Positions 17,811 through 27,138 of a DNA stretch of 64,000 nucleotides are shown here, in pieces. The stretch is from Sinomicrobium soli. Lineage in GTDB: Bacteria; Bacteroidota; Bacteroidia; Flavobacteriales; Flavobacteriaceae. Numbering within the stretch: the stretch's first letter is position 1; every line of letters starts with the position of its first letter. The stretch is from the NCBI RefSeq assembly GCF_003285545.1, contig NZ_QLNV01000002.1:62001-126000 (forward strand). Direction: 5' to 3'. Both the position numbers and the translations under genes were made by a program. Below the pieces are notes generated by a model. That model was not told where the DNA came from. It searched no databases and saw nothing but the letters and a program-made list of their open reading frames with translations.

Positions 17811-19907
17811 CTATACCGTCTGTTCGATAAGGTACAATCCGAATTTTATTTTCCAGTACGGCAACGCTCCCTTAAAGTGATCGTAATAAGGTTTAAGGGC
17901 CTCTTTCTCTTCGAGTACTTCCCTGGCCTCTCTCAGTAATTTCACTTCATCTTCCGTGATAAAGCCCATCAGGTCTATGGCTTCGCCCTGCTGGTGCTTT
18001 TTCAGTAAATGGCCCATGACGGTCTCTTCCTTCAGCATCCTTTTTTCTGCAATATAGCCAACATCATGCCCCTGTTTATAGAGTACAAAAGTCTGGTCTT
18101 CAGTAGCCAGTTTTTTCTGCTGTTCTGCCTTATACCCGGCGATAACTTCCAGGAAACGGTCGGCATATTTTTCCAGTTTCACCTGTCCTACGCCCAGTAT
18201 CCGGCCAAACTCTTCCCGGTCCGAAGGGCATTTGGACTCCATATCCCTCAGGGAAGCATCGTTAAAAATGATATAGGCAGGCATCTTTTCTTCTGAAGCG
18301 ATCTCCGACCGCAGTTTTTTAAGGCGTACAAAAAGTCCGTCGTTACCTTCCGTCGTCCGGTCTGCCGGCGACACTTTCTTTTTCTTTGCGGAAGGCGTTT
18401 CGGTATGTGCCAGCTTAACCGTTCTTCCGTTAAAAAGAACCTCCCTGGCCGCATCCGTAAGCAACAATCGGCCGTGTTCCTGAAAACGGACCTCGAGTAT
18501 GCCCTGGTTGATCATCTGGATGATATACTGCTGCAACTGCCGCCAGGCCACATCTCTTGCGGCACCATAGGTCTTCAGGTGCTGGTAGCCCTTGTCAAAA
18601 ACCGCGGCATTCTGTGCTCCCCTGAGGACATCGGTTACCATTCCCAGGGCTTCCTGCTCCTTTAACCGGGCCACTGCAGAGCATACTTTCTGCGCCAGCA
18701 CGGTACCGTCGAAATAACGGGGAGGGGACTTACACACATCACAATGCCCGCAGCCTTTCTCCAGTTTTTCCCCGAAATAATGGAGCAGGGTAATCCGCCG
18801 GCAGTGGAGGGTTTCGGCAAACTGCTGCATGCGTTCCAGCTTGGCCGACTGCACCTCCTCCGTAGGCGTATTTTCTATAAATCTCCGCTGCTGTATCACA
18901 TCGGCATAACTGTAAAACAGCAGTGCATGTGCCGGTAAGCCATCGCGCCCGCTCCGGCCTATTTCCTGGTAGTAACCTTCCACGTTCCTGGGCATGTTGT
19001 AATGAATCACCCAGCGCACATTGCTTTTATCTATTCCCATCCCGAAGGCTATCGTAGCCACGACAACGGGTATCCTGTCATTCACGAAATCCTCCTGTAC
19101 CCTGCTCCGCTCTTCCGGCGTCATCCCTGCGTGATAGGCCGCCGCATCCACCTCCCGGTCCCGCAGTTTTGCCGCGAGCTGTTCCGTCGATCTTCGGCTC
19201 AGGCAATATATGATTCCGCTCTCGCCGGGATGCTCATGAAGGAAAGACATGATCTGCGTAAAACGGCTGGTTCCGGGCCTCACCTCGAGGAAAATGTTCT
19301 CCCGGTCGAAAGAAGCGATATGGGTATGAGCTTCCCGGATATTGAGCTGAAACAGGATATCCTCACGGGTAGCCGCATCGGCAGTAGCGGTAAAAGCCGC
19401 TACCGGAACACCGGGAAACCTCTCTTTCAGGTCCTGAAGCCGGGTATAGGCCGGGCGGAAATCATGCCCCCAGGAAGAGATACAATGCGCTTCATCCACT
19501 GCGATCATACTTATTTTATGCTGCCCGAACTCCTGTACCAGGTGCTGAAGGCTTTCCGGGGCTATATACAACAACTTTAAGGTCCCCGCCCTCAGACCGG
19601 CCCATAGCTCAGACTGAGACTCGGGGGTCTGGTTGCTGTTATAGCAGGCCGCTGCGATCCCGTTGGCACAAAGTGCATCCACCTGGTCCTTCATCAGTGC
19701 GATAAGGGGCGAGATCACTATGGCCGTACCCTCCGACACCAGCGCCGGCAATTGAAAGCACAGTGATTTCCCACCGCCCGTAGGCATTACGGCGAGTACG
19801 TCCTTACCTGTAAGGATATGCTTTATAATATCCTCCTGTCCCGGACGAAAATCGTCATAACCAAAATATTTCTTGAGATATGTCTTAAGATCATGAGTAA
19901 TGGCCAT
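17811..19907 (-). CDS. recQ: ATP-dependent DNA helicase RecQ
   Basis: The 698 aa protein has the full RecQ layout. The SF2 helicase core starts YFGYDDFRPGQEDIIKHIL, with Walker A AVMPTGGGKSLCFQLPAL, DEAHCISSWGHDFRPAY and motif VI (YYQEIGRSGRDGLPAHALLFY). The RQC zinc module (CGHCDVCKSPP) comes next, followed by an HRDC-like region (PAYIIFNDASLRDME) and a C-terminal helical extension. It unwinds recombination intermediates and stalled forks. On the minus strand TAATTTTG (19919-19912) sits only 5 bp from the ATG, so the message may have almost no leader. Confidence 0.96.
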   Translation of the reverse strand: MAITHDLKTYLKKYFGYDDFRPGQEDIIKHILTGKDVLAVMPTGGGKSLCFQLPALVSEGTAIVISPLIALMKDQVDALCANGIAAACYNSNQTPESQSELWAGLRAGTLKLLYIAPESLQHLVQEFGQHKISMIAVDEAHCISSWGHDFRPAYTRLQDLKERFPGVPVAAFTATADAATREDILFQLNIREAHTHIASFDRENIFLEVRPGTSRFTQIMSFLHEHPGESGIIYCLSRRSTEQLAAKLRDREVDAAAYHAGMTPEERSRVQEDFVNDRIPVVVATIAFGMGIDKSNVRWVIHYNMPRNVEGYYQEIGRSGRDGLPAHALLFYSYADVIQQRRFIENTPTEEVQSAKLERMQQFAETLHCRRITLLHYFGEKLEKGCGHCDVCKSPPRYFDGTVLAQKVCSAVARLKEQEALGMVTDVLRGAQNAAVFDKGYQHLKTYGAARDVAWRQLQQYIIQMINQGILEVRFQEHGRLLLTDAAREVLFNGRTVKLAHTETPSAKKKKVSPADRTTEGNDGLFVRLKKLRSEIASEEKMPAYIIFNDASLRDMESKCPSDREEFGRILGVGQVKLEKYADRFLEVIAGYKAEQQKKLATEDQTFVLYKQGHDVGYIAEKRMLKEETVMGHLLKKHQQGEAIDLMGFITEDEVKLLREAREVLEEKEALKPYYDHFKGALPYWKIKFGLYLIEQTV

Positions 19908-20084
19908 GGCACAAAATTATAAACATTTTCCCGGATTATTGATATGCTGAATTTTTGTACGGAATCCGGAGCCTGAAGTCCGAAACCAGAGGGTTAAAGG
20001 GTGCTGCTTGCAGGTTGTCACACAAAGGAACGCAGAGCCGGAGCTAAAAACATGGCAGAAGCCGTTGATCAGGATCAGGGCCCG

Positions 20085-20111
20085 AAAAAACGGCCCGCCA
20101 CATTTCGGGCC
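20085..20111 (-). terminator. Rho-independent terminator of the ssb gene
   Basis: Read on the minus strand, GGCCCG and CGGGCC pair around an 8-nt loop and are followed by G then six Ts. It starts 19 bp after the ssb stop. The rest of the 222-bp gap to recQ (19908-20129) has no gene, but 19961-19987 holds a degenerate AGTCCGG/AGCCTGA-like stretch. Confidence 0.7.
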
Positions 20112-20129
20112 TTCCCCGGAGGAGAATCC

Positions 20130-20462
20130 CTATTTCCCCAGTAAAAGCAATTCATTACACTGTATTTCGGTAATGTAATGACGCTGCCCGTTGCTGTCTT
20201 CCCAGGAGCGGGTGGTCAGTTTGCCCTCTACAGCAATTTCCTTTCCCTTGTTCACATAACTCTCCACGACATTCACCAGCCCGCCCCGCACCACGATATT
20301 GTGCCAGTGCGTGCGGTCTACCTTCTGGCCGTCCCTGTCTTTGTAACTGTCGTCGGTGGCCAGCGGAAAACGGGCTATGCGATTCCCGTCCTTAAAACTC
20401 ACATACTCGGGGTCCTGCCCCAGTCTCCCGATCAACTGAACCTTGTTTCTGATTGCATTCAT
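20130..20462 (-). CDS. ssb: Single-stranded DNA-binding protein, short form without acidic tail
   Basis: The 110 aa OB-fold protein has the SSB pattern (NKVQLIGRLGQDPEYVSF, ARFPLATDDSYKD, THWHNIVVRGGLVNVVESYV, KEIAVEGKLTTRSWED, YITEIQCNELLLLGK). It ends right after the OB fold and lacks the flexible linker and acidic DxxPF-like tip that recruits replication and repair proteins in the main SSB. It is therefore probably a secondary SSB, with the replicative copy elsewhere. It is monocistronic, with a TATGTTTG box at 20530-20523 on its strand and a terminator downstream. Confidence 0.92.
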   Translation of the reverse strand: MNAIRNKVQLIGRLGQDPEYVSFKDGNRIARFPLATDDSYKDRDGQKVDRTHWHNIVVRGGLVNVVESYVNKGKEIAVEGKLTTRSWEDSNGQRHYITEIQCNELLLLGK

Positions 20463-20522
20463 GATATTGTATTTAAAAGTTAGACTTCAATGCTGCCGTC
20501 CGGTTTGTCCCTTTTGGCAATA

Positions 20523-20530
20523 CAAACATA
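20523..20530 (-). promoter_or_regulatory. Putative -7 box of ssb
   Basis: TATGTTTG on the minus strand matches TAnnTTTG, 61 bp upstream of the ssb ATG. No clear -33 TTG was found. Confidence 0.4.
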
Positions 20531-20628
20531 AATGCCTTTTTCCCTTTTATTCGGTAGTTAATTATTTACTTTCGCTTGTAAACGGTTATACATGACTAAA
20601 AATATATTTTTCACTCAAATACAGGTAG

Positions 20629-21708
20629 TTACATCTTCTCATACATCCCCCTTAATTTTTGAGGAGTGATCACATGCTGCCAGTCTTTTCCCAGGGCATT
20701 TTCCCATAAGGGGACCATTCCCAGGGATACGTTTATGATGGTATCAAGGTCGTCATCGCCGAGCCCCTCACAAATACCGCGGGGGATCTCCACGCCGTGT
20801 TTATCCACCATTTTCCTGAAGTGTTTAACGCCCTCGGGATAGAATTCTTCAAGCTGGTTAAACACGATACAGTTTCCTATACCGTGACGTGTGCCGAGAA
20901 GATAGGAAAGTCCGTAACTCATGGCATGTGCCACTCCCACCTGTGAATACGCAATACTCATTCCCCCGTGCCAGGAAGCCATCATCAGTTTGCCTCTCAG
21001 GTCTTCATCCGGAAGTGAATTCCCCAGGAATACTTCATTACACAGCTCCTGGGCTTTCTCACCATAACTTTGACTAAAGGCATTGAGATAGGTCCCGGTA
21101 AGGGATTCCACACAGTGGATATAGCAGTCCATCCCCGTGTAAAACCATTGGTCGAGAGGAACCCCCGCAGTGAGGTCGGGATCCAGCACCACCTGGTCAA
21201 AGGTGGTAAAATCCGAATTTATTCCGAGTTTCTTTTCCGGTCCCGTAAGTACGGTGGTCCTGGAAACTTCTGCCCCGGTACCGCTTATGGTCGGGATACC
21301 TACATGAAATACAGCCCGGTGCTTCACCAGGTCCCATCCCTGGTAATCTGCAGAAGACCCTTCATTGGTCAGCATCAAAGCCACTGCCTTGGCCAGGTCC
21401 ATCACCGTACCTCCGCCGATCCCTATAATCCCGGAGGGCAATGTTTCGAAATCATGTCTTATCCGGTCCCTGATGGCGTCTACCTGTGAGGTTTTAGGTT
21501 CTGCCAGGGAGTTTATATATAGTATACTGTCTTTCCCGTAAAGCGGGATTCGCTGTTCCAGGGGACTCCCTTTAAAAACATCGTCCAGCAGAAAAATAAA
21601 CGGGGCTTTTTCACTATCTCTCTTCGGAGCCAGGATCTCTTCCAGCTGGTCAAAACTACCACGCCCGAAGATCACCCGGGGTACCATCGGGAAATTTTTA
21701 AACTTCAT
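20629..21708 (-). CDS. Iron-containing alcohol dehydrogenase, probable Kdo 8-oxidase (KdnB-like)
   Basis: The 359 aa group III Fe-ADH fold has the nucleotide-binding GIIGIGGGTVMDLAKAVAL, the substrate region GSSADYQGWDLV and PTISGTGAEVSRTTVL. Metal ligands are plausible in DCYIHCVESLTG, VGVAHAMSYGLSYLL and TRHGIGNC. This motif set and the nearby kdsB point to KdnB, which in Shewanella oxidises C8 of Kdo so that KdnA can aminate it to 8-amino-8-deoxy-Kdo. No aminotransferase KdnA is in this window. It is the last gene of kdsB-HAD-Fe-ADH. Generic Fe-ADH is the fallback assignment. Confidence 0.75.
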   Translation of the reverse strand: MKFKNFPMVPRVIFGRGSFDQLEEILAPKRDSEKAPFIFLLDDVFKGSPLEQRIPLYGKDSILYINSLAEPKTSQVDAIRDRIRHDFETLPSGIIGIGGGTVMDLAKAVALMLTNEGSSADYQGWDLVKHRAVFHVGIPTISGTGAEVSRTTVLTGPEKKLGINSDFTTFDQVVLDPDLTAGVPLDQWFYTGMDCYIHCVESLTGTYLNAFSQSYGEKAQELCNEVFLGNSLPDEDLRGKLMMASWHGGMSIAYSQVGVAHAMSYGLSYLLGTRHGIGNCIVFNQLEEFYPEGVKHFRKMVDKHGVEIPRGICEGLGDDDLDTIINVSLGMVPLWENALGKDWQHVITPQKLRGMYEKM

Positions 21709-21807
21709 AACATTGCTTGCTTTTTGCGTTTTTTATTCCAAAACTTCGAAACACATAAGTTCTTTCAACCACATCAACCTATGCATTTCAGGGCGTACTC
21801 CCCGTGG

Positions 21808-22509
21808 TTACTGCAGAAAACGCAGTATTTCCTTAATATTACTTACCGTATCATACCCCCCGTTATCATCTTTCTCATCTATCGTTTCATGCAGCCATGT
21901 AGTATGGAAAGGCACATGTATGGCATGCCCTCCCAGGCCGATCACGGGCAGGATATCCGATTTAAGGGAATTTCCTACCATGAGAAATTCAGTTACGGGA
22001 ATTTCCAGGTGATCCAGCAAATTGCTGTAATTCTCTTCCTTCTTATCACTCAATACTTCTATATGATGAAAATACTCCGACAGTCCGGAACGTTCCATCT
22101 TTCTCTCCTGGTCGAGAAGATCTCCCTTGGTGAGCAATATAAGCCGGTACCGGCCGCTCAACTGTTCAAGAACCTCTTTTACCCCGTCGAGCAGTTCCAC
22201 CGGTTTGGTGATCATCTCTTTTCCAAGATGCAGGATTTCCGATATGGTTGCGGTAGTAATCTTTCCATTTGACAAATCCAGGGCACTTTCTATCATAGAC
22301 AGGACAAACCCCTTGATCCCGTATCCGTAGAGCCCGAGATTCTGCATTTCCATCCTGAACAGTTCCTGATCTATCTTGTTCTCGGTTTCATACCGGGACA
22401 ACAGGCGGGCAAATTTCTGTTCGGTTTCCCTGAAGTATGTTTCATTTACCCACAGTGTGTCATCGGCATCAAAACCGATAACCTTTACGCCTTTATATTT
22501 TATTTCCAT
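21808..22509 (-). CDS. HAD-superfamily hydrolase (phosphatase-like)
   Basis: The 233 aa protein has the HAD nucleophile motif [14 protein letters not shown] (DxDxT), motif [10 protein letters not shown], and the late acidic motif [20 protein letters not shown] helical cap lies between. It is of the common C1-cap type, not the short tetrameric KdsC type. Its start overlaps the 3' end of kdsB by 10 bp. It could dephosphorylate a Kdo-pathway or nucleotide intermediate, but the substrate is not deducible. Confidence 0.87.
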   Translation of the reverse strand: MEIKYKGVKVIGFDADDTLWVNETYFRETEQKFARLLSRYETENKIDQELFRMEMQNLGLYGYGIKGFVLSMIESALDLSNGKITTATISEILHLGKEMITKPVELLDGVKEVLEQLSGRYRLILLTKGDLLDQERKMERSGLSEYFHHIEVLSDKKEENYSNLLDHLEIPVTEFLMVGNSLKSDILPVIGLGGHAIHVPFHTTWLHETIDEKDDNGGYDTVSNIKEILRFLQ

Positions 22510-23228
22510 AACTTCCTTGCTCGTTCCAGGTCATCGGGAGTATCGATCTCCACCCCTTCCACATCCGTTTCCACCATCTTTATTTTCTTGCCGTATTCCA
22601 GGTACCTGATGGCCTCGATTTTTTCCGAGGCCTCCAGGGGCAACATGGGCAGGTGGTAAAAATCCATAATCGCACTTTTCCTGAAAGCATATATTCCCTT
22701 GTGTTTAAAATACCGCGCTCCTACATCCCTCGCCCTGGGATAAGGGATGGGCGAACGGGAAAAATAGAGTGCGAACCCCTGGTGGTCCGTGATCACTTTC
22801 ACGATATTGGGATTGCTGATCTCTTCCCAGTCTGTAATCTCGGTCATCAGTGAGGCCAGGTCAATTTCCCTTTTTACATCTTCCCCGAAGACCTCTACCA
22901 CCTTCTTCAGGCTTTCCTTTTCCGTAAAAGGCTCGTCTCCCTGTACGTTCACCACAATATCCACATCCATCTTCTCCACCGCTTCGGCTATCCGGTCACT
23001 TCCGCATTCGTGCTCCCTTATGCTCATTATGGCCTTTCCGCCGTTAGCTACAATTTCCCTGAAAATAACCTCACTATCCGTCACCACATATACATCACTA
23101 AAGAGTCCGGTCCGTAAAGCCGCCTCATAGGTCCGGACAATAACAGGCTTTCCGTTGAGGTCCTTCATCAGCTTTCCCGGAAGACGGGTAGCGGCATACC
23201 GGGCGGGTATCATGGCTATTATTTTCAT
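22500..23228 (-). CDS. kdsB: 3-deoxy-manno-octulosonate cytidylyltransferase (CMP-Kdo synthetase)
   Basis: The 242 aa length is typical. Motifs are [24 protein letters not shown] near the N-terminus, [32 protein letters not shown] and the C-terminal [20 protein letters not shown]. It activates Kdo, or possibly 8-amino-Kdo, as the CMP sugar for lipopolysaccharide inner-core assembly in the cytoplasm. It is the first gene of a tight unit with the HAD hydrolase and KdnB-like gene. In Shewanella a KdsB homologue next to kdnAB uses the amino sugar. Confidence 0.94.
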   Translation of the reverse strand: MKIIAMIPARYAATRLPGKLMKDLNGKPVIVRTYEAALRTGLFSDVYVVTDSEVIFREIVANGGKAIMSIREHECGSDRIAEAVEKMDVDIVVNVQGDEPFTEKESLKKVVEVFGEDVKREIDLASLMTEITDWEEISNPNIVKVITDHQGFALYFSRSPIPYPRARDVGARYFKHKGIYAFRKSAIMDFYHLPMLPLEASEKIEAIRYLEYGKKIKMVETDVEGVEIDTPDDLERARKLWK

Positions 23229-23229
23229 T

Positions 23230-23267
23230 TTTAGTTTTTTAGTTTGTAGTTCTTAGTTGTTAGTTTA
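23230..23267. repeat. Copy of a degenerate ACTAACA/ACTAAAA-type intergenic repeat
   Basis: Read on the minus strand it is a run of 7-8-nt units such as ACTAACA, ACTAAGA, ACTACAA and ACTAAAA. Similar runs occur at 27700-27739 and 52080-52113. It starts just upstream of kdsB. The rest of 23229-23447 shows no gene. Confidence 0.6.
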
Positions 23268-23447
23268 TGGTTTGGGCATTGGGCTTCCCTCCGGTCCGGA
23301 TGACAACTCCCGACTATTTTACCCTTTCTCCTGTATACGGATGATTTTTACGGAAGGCCAAAATTAAGCTATTTCTCCTCATCCTTAAAAATTATTGCTC
23401 CGGCTTTTGCTGTTTTACAGCTGCGGGAAGCATCCCGGGTAAAAATA

Positions 23448-24017
23448 TCAGCGGGATTTTCGCGGCCTGATGCGGTGATAGAAGCGATACACCACCACAA
23501 GAATAAGAATGACAAACACAACAGCTATCACAGGCACTATTACGGACAATACCGAGAGTACTCCCGATACCAGTGTCTCTATTACCGTGATCAGGGGGTT
23601 TCCGAAGCCTGCCGTTGTTACGGAAGAAGTTGCCCTGGTAGTTACCGACGCGCCTTTTATCGCCGCTGCCGTACCTCCGCCGGCGATCAGCCCGATCGTC
23701 CAGGTCATCGCGGGGTCCAGGCCGGCCAGGGTAGAGACCACTACCAGTGTCCCCGCAACTCCGGCCAGGGGAAGCGCTATGCTGTCGAGCAGGTTATCTA
23801 CCCACGGAATAAAATAGGCGAATACTTCTGCCACTACGGCCACTACGAGAATGATCAGTGCAGGCCATCCCCCGAGCCATTGCCAGTTTTCATTGAGGTC
23901 CCACACACCGAAATGTGCTGCCAGGCTCAGCACCAGCAGCGGAACAAAAACGCGGAACCCCGTACTTGCTGCAAGCCCGATCCCCAGAAAAATGCTTATA
24001 ACGGTTTCTGATGTCAT
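23448..24017 (-). CDS. DUF4126 family membrane protein
   Basis: The ATG at 24017 gives 189 aa; an upstream TTG (24044) would add nine non-hydrophobic residues. The protein is almost entirely hydrophobic, with a start ETVISIFLGIGLAASTGFRV and internal GLIAGGGTAAAIKGASVTTRA typical of DUF4126, plus a C-terminal TM and basic tail (YHRIRPRKSR). It is an inner-membrane protein with several TM helices and no known activity. It follows the helicase gene by 37 bp and may be co-transcribed. Confidence 0.82.
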   Translation of the reverse strand: MTSETVISIFLGIGLAASTGFRVFVPLLVLSLAAHFGVWDLNENWQWLGGWPALIILVVAVVAEVFAYFIPWVDNLLDSIALPLAGVAGTLVVVSTLAGLDPAMTWTIGLIAGGGTAAAIKGASVTTRATSSVTTAGFGNPLITVIETLVSGVLSVLSVIVPVIAVVFVILILVVVYRFYHRIRPRKSR

Positions 24018-24054
24018 ACCTCTCTTTTTTTGTAACCGAACCAAATTTAAGGAA

Positions 24055-25482
24055 TCATTCCCCTACAAAAAAATCATCCTTAAAACCGATGAGGTAAAGC
24101 TTGTGCCTGGCCCGGGTTACCGCAGTGTACAACCACCTCAGGTAGTCCCTGTCAATGCCGTCGGGAAGATACGGCTGCTCGACGAATACCGTATCCCATT
24201 GCCCTCCCTGGCTTTTATGACAGGTTATCGCATAGGAAAATTTAACCTGCAGGGCATTGAAGTACTTGTTGTTCTTCACTTTGAGAAACTTTTTATAGCC
24301 CGACCTCTCCTCTTCATAATCCTTCATCACCTCCTGGTACAGCCTGTTGGAATCTTCATACGACAGCGATGGTGTCTCGGCATGAATGGTGTCGAGCAAC
24401 AGCACGGTTTCCAGCGGGGACATATCCGGATAATCGATCATGCGGACCTTTACTTCGGCAAACTTAAAGCCGTAAAGTTCCTTTATCGCAAAGATCTCGA
24501 GCACTTCGACAATATCTCCGTTCGCAATAAACCCCGCCTCACTGCTGGTCTTTACCCAGAAATAATTGTTTTTTACCACCATCAGCAGGTCACCGGCGGT
24601 AAGTTCGTTGTCGTGAAACAGTATCCTGCTCCGTATCTGCTGGTTATACAGGTTGGCACGTTTGTTCGAGCGTACGATAATAACCGTCTCTTCCTGCCCC
24701 CTGTTGCCATATGCCTCATCAATCGCACTCTGGATATCGTATCCGTCGGTAAGCCGGACAATATCGTCAAAACCCCCCAGTTCGAATTTGAAATCAAAGA
24801 TCCCGTCATCGCCCAGGCATTCCCTGATACCGGTAGCATTGTAGAGAATCCCCGAATGCAGCTGCTGCCGCACTACCTCGTCCAGTTCTATCATCCCCAC
24901 TTCCTTGTTGTAATGAAGTCCGAGCGTATTTTCGTCCAGGGCCGGGCTTATATCCAGGTTCACCGGGGGCAACTGGGCAGTATCCCCGATAAGCATGAGT
25001 TTGCAATTATGCCCTGAATATACGTAATACATCAGGTCGTCGAGCAAAGAACCGTTTTCAAACAGCCTGGAATCTCCCGGCAGGTCGGGGATCATGGAAG
25101 CCTCGTCTACGATAAAAAGCGTATCGCGGTGCTTGTTGGGCTGCAATACGAATTTCATGGCTCCTCCCTTCCCCTTTTTGGGGAAATAGATCTTCTTGTG
25201 GATCGTAAAGGCCCTGGTACCTGCATACGAAGTGATCACTTTGGCCGCCCGGCCGGTGGGGGCCAGCAATACCGTCTTTTTATAGCTCCCCTTCATCTGT
25301 CCCACCAATGCCCCGATGATAGTCGTCTTACCGGTTCCGGCAAACCCCTTCAGCACAAAAACCCGGTCTTCCCCGGTCGAAAAGACATACCCGGACAACT
25401 GTTGCAATGCCTCTTCCTGTTTTGAGGTAGGCGTATGCGGAAATTTGCTGACCAGGTCTTTGTAAAAGGAAGATACATCCAT
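24055..25482 (-). CDS. RecD-like SF1 DNA helicase (AAA family ATPase)
   Basis: The ATG at 25482 (MDVSSFYKDL) gives 475 aa; a longer start adds nine residues. Motifs are Walker A LKGFAGTGKTTIIGALV, TPTSKQEEALQQL upstream of it, LLAPTGRAAKVI, Walker B TLFIVDEASMIPD, LMLIGDTAQLPPV, and the C-terminal UvrD-like YAITCHKSQGGQWDTVFVE and RWLYTAVTRARHKLYLIGF. These order it as an SF1B RecD2/Dda-like helicase rather than the RecD subunit of RecBCD; no recB or recC is nearby. A genome-maintenance role is expected. Confidence 0.88.
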   Translation of the reverse strand: MDVSSFYKDLVSKFPHTPTSKQEEALQQLSGYVFSTGEDRVFVLKGFAGTGKTTIIGALVGQMKGSYKKTVLLAPTGRAAKVITSYAGTRAFTIHKKIYFPKKGKGGAMKFVLQPNKHRDTLFIVDEASMIPDLPGDSRLFENGSLLDDLMYYVYSGHNCKLMLIGDTAQLPPVNLDISPALDENTLGLHYNKEVGMIELDEVVRQQLHSGILYNATGIRECLGDDGIFDFKFELGGFDDIVRLTDGYDIQSAIDEAYGNRGQEETVIIVRSNKRANLYNQQIRSRILFHDNELTAGDLLMVVKNNYFWVKTSSEAGFIANGDIVEVLEIFAIKELYGFKFAEVKVRMIDYPDMSPLETVLLLDTIHAETPSLSYEDSNRLYQEVMKDYEEERSGYKKFLKVKNNKYFNALQVKFSYAITCHKSQGGQWDTVFVEQPYLPDGIDRDYLRWLYTAVTRARHKLYLIGFKDDFFVGE

Positions 25483-25636
25483 AAAAAACTTCTTTTGCCA
25501 AAAGTACAAATAGATTTAGGATTGACCATTTTCCCGCTCTTCCGGGAATTCACTTACTGCTATCTGCTTTCTTCCCGTTTCTTCCCGCTACCTCTCATTT
25601 TTAGGAAGAAAAACTTTTCCGAATAAAAAAAAATTG

Positions 25637-25644
25637 TAGTTTTG
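25637..25644 (+). promoter_or_regulatory. Putative -7 box upstream of the 215-aa gene
   Basis: TAGTTTTG matches TAnnTTTG, 37 bp upstream of the ATG at 25682, which begins a three-gene plus-strand unit. Confidence 0.45.
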
Positions 25645-25681
25645 CGTAAAACCTCTTTAATTTTTAAATCGAAAAAACAAG

Positions 25682-26329
25682 ATGAAGACAGCGATACAGA
25701 TTGCTTTATGGCTCCTTAGTATTTTCTTTGCCTATAAGATTTACCGGTCGGTAAATGACCCCATTCAGTTCGACAAGGTAAAAAGGGAGCGTTATGCCAA
25801 GGTAATCGACCGTATGAAAGACATCAGGGATGCCCAGGAAGCATACCGTACCGTAACCGGCAGGTTTGCAAAAGACTTTAACAGCCTGGTCAAGTTTGTA
25901 GACACTGCGGAATTCGCCATCACCCAGCAAAGGGACACCAGTTGGGTAGAATACGACCCGGTCTATCGCATCGACATGCCCAGGGAAATGAAAATTATCG
26001 ATACACTGGGGTTCATAGCTATCAAAGATTCCCTTTTCAAGAATTCGGATAGTTATAAAAACATGATGAAAGTTCCTTATACGGAGGGAGAGGAATTCAG
26101 CATGAAGGCAGGGACCATCAACAGGAGTGGTTTTACGGCGCCTGTATTTGAAGCCAAGGTAACTAAGGAGGCTATCCTTCACGATCAGCCCAAAGACCTG
26201 GTGGCGCGTGAAAACCAGGTGATATCTGTTGATGATGTCAATGGCCCCGAGATTATTGTCGGGTCTATGAAGGAAGTAAAAACGACAGGTAACTGGCCGA
26301 TGATCTATGACTCTAAACGAAAAAACTAA
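25682..26329 (+). CDS. Membrane-anchored hypothetical protein conserved near rsmD in flavobacteria
   Basis: The 215 aa protein has one N-terminal TM segment (IQIALWLLSIFFAYKIYRSV) followed by a soluble part. A helical DKVKRERYAKVIDRMKDIRDAQEAY is followed by the GRFAKDFNSLVKFVDTAEF motif. The layout resembles a type II secretion/pilin-like short anchor, but no prepilin cleavage site was recognised. Its 3' end overlaps the DUF3822 gene by 23 bp. No function can be assigned. Confidence 0.82.
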   Translation: MKTAIQIALWLLSIFFAYKIYRSVNDPIQFDKVKRERYAKVIDRMKDIRDAQEAYRTVTGRFAKDFNSLVKFVDTAEFAITQQRDTSWVEYDPVYRIDMPREMKIIDTLGFIAIKDSLFKNSDSYKNMMKVPYTEGEEFSMKAGTINRSGFTAPVFEAKVTKEAILHDQPKDLVARENQVISVDDVNGPEIIVGSMKEVKTTGNWPMIYDSKRKN

Positions 26330-27137
26330 TACATACACTACAAATTATAACGAATTGTCCATTCAGGTAAGCTTGAGTGGACTTTCTTTTTGTGTGCTGG
26401 ATGAATTGAGTAAAACCATTTATGCATACGAAAACCATTCTTTCGGGGAAAAAGTGACCCCGAAGGCCCTGCTCAGGAACACGGAAGCCCTTTTTACCGA
26501 AAAGGAGATACTGCAACAGCCCTTTAAAAAAGTGCATGTGATCCATCGGAACAATCTCTCCGCGTGGGTTCCCCGGCCCCTGTTTGATGAAAAAAAATTA
26601 TCGGAATACCTGAAATTCAATATCAGGATATTCGAAACGGATTTTGTGACCTACGACGATCCTGATATTTCAGGGCTTATTAATGTATATGTTCCGCTGG
26701 TTAATATAAACAACTTCATTTTTGACCGTTTCGGCGAATTCGAATACCGGCATTATTCGAGCATCCTGGTAGAAACCCTGATCCGTCACAGTCCGGAAAA
26801 CGGGGAACCGCTCATGTATGTACACAAGCAGGACACTCATTTTGAAATAGTGATCCTGAAAAATCGCAGGCTCCTCCTGTACAACTCGTTCGAATACGGC
26901 AATGAGATCGATTTTATATACTACATCCTTTTTACGGCAGAACAATCAGGGCTCGATCCCGAAACGTTCCCGTTGTACCTGCTGGGAGACATCACCCCGG
27001 AAGACACGTTTTTCAATATGGCTCACACTTATGTAAGAAAGGTTTCATGCGGGCAGCACCATTGTCCGTATAAACTGGACGACGGGATACTCCCCGTAAA
27101 ATCTCACGAGTCACCTGTTTTACTAAACTCCTTTTAA
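26307..27137 (+). CDS. DUF3822 family protein
   Basis: The 276 aa protein is of the actin-like/ASKHA-looking DUF3822 family of Bacteroidota. Recognisable parts are YNELSIQVSLSGLSFCVLD at the N-terminus, VHVIHRNNLSAWVPRPLFDE, SSILVETLIRH and YVHKQDTHFEIVILKNRRLLLYNSF. It starts inside the upstream gene and stops 1 bp before rsmD, so the three genes are translationally linked. Function is unknown; the constant company of rsmD suggests a ribosome or housekeeping link. Confidence 0.86.
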   Translation: MTLNEKTNTYTTNYNELSIQVSLSGLSFCVLDELSKTIYAYENHSFGEKVTPKALLRNTEALFTEKEILQQPFKKVHVIHRNNLSAWVPRPLFDEKKLSEYLKFNIRIFETDFVTYDDPDISGLINVYVPLVNINNFIFDRFGEFEYRHYSSILVETLIRHSPENGEPLMYVHKQDTHFEIVILKNRRLLLYNSFEYGNEIDFIYYILFTAEQSGLDPETFPLYLLGDITPEDTFFNMAHTYVRKVSCGQHHCPYKLDDGILPVKSHESPVLLNSF

Positions 27138-27138
27138 C

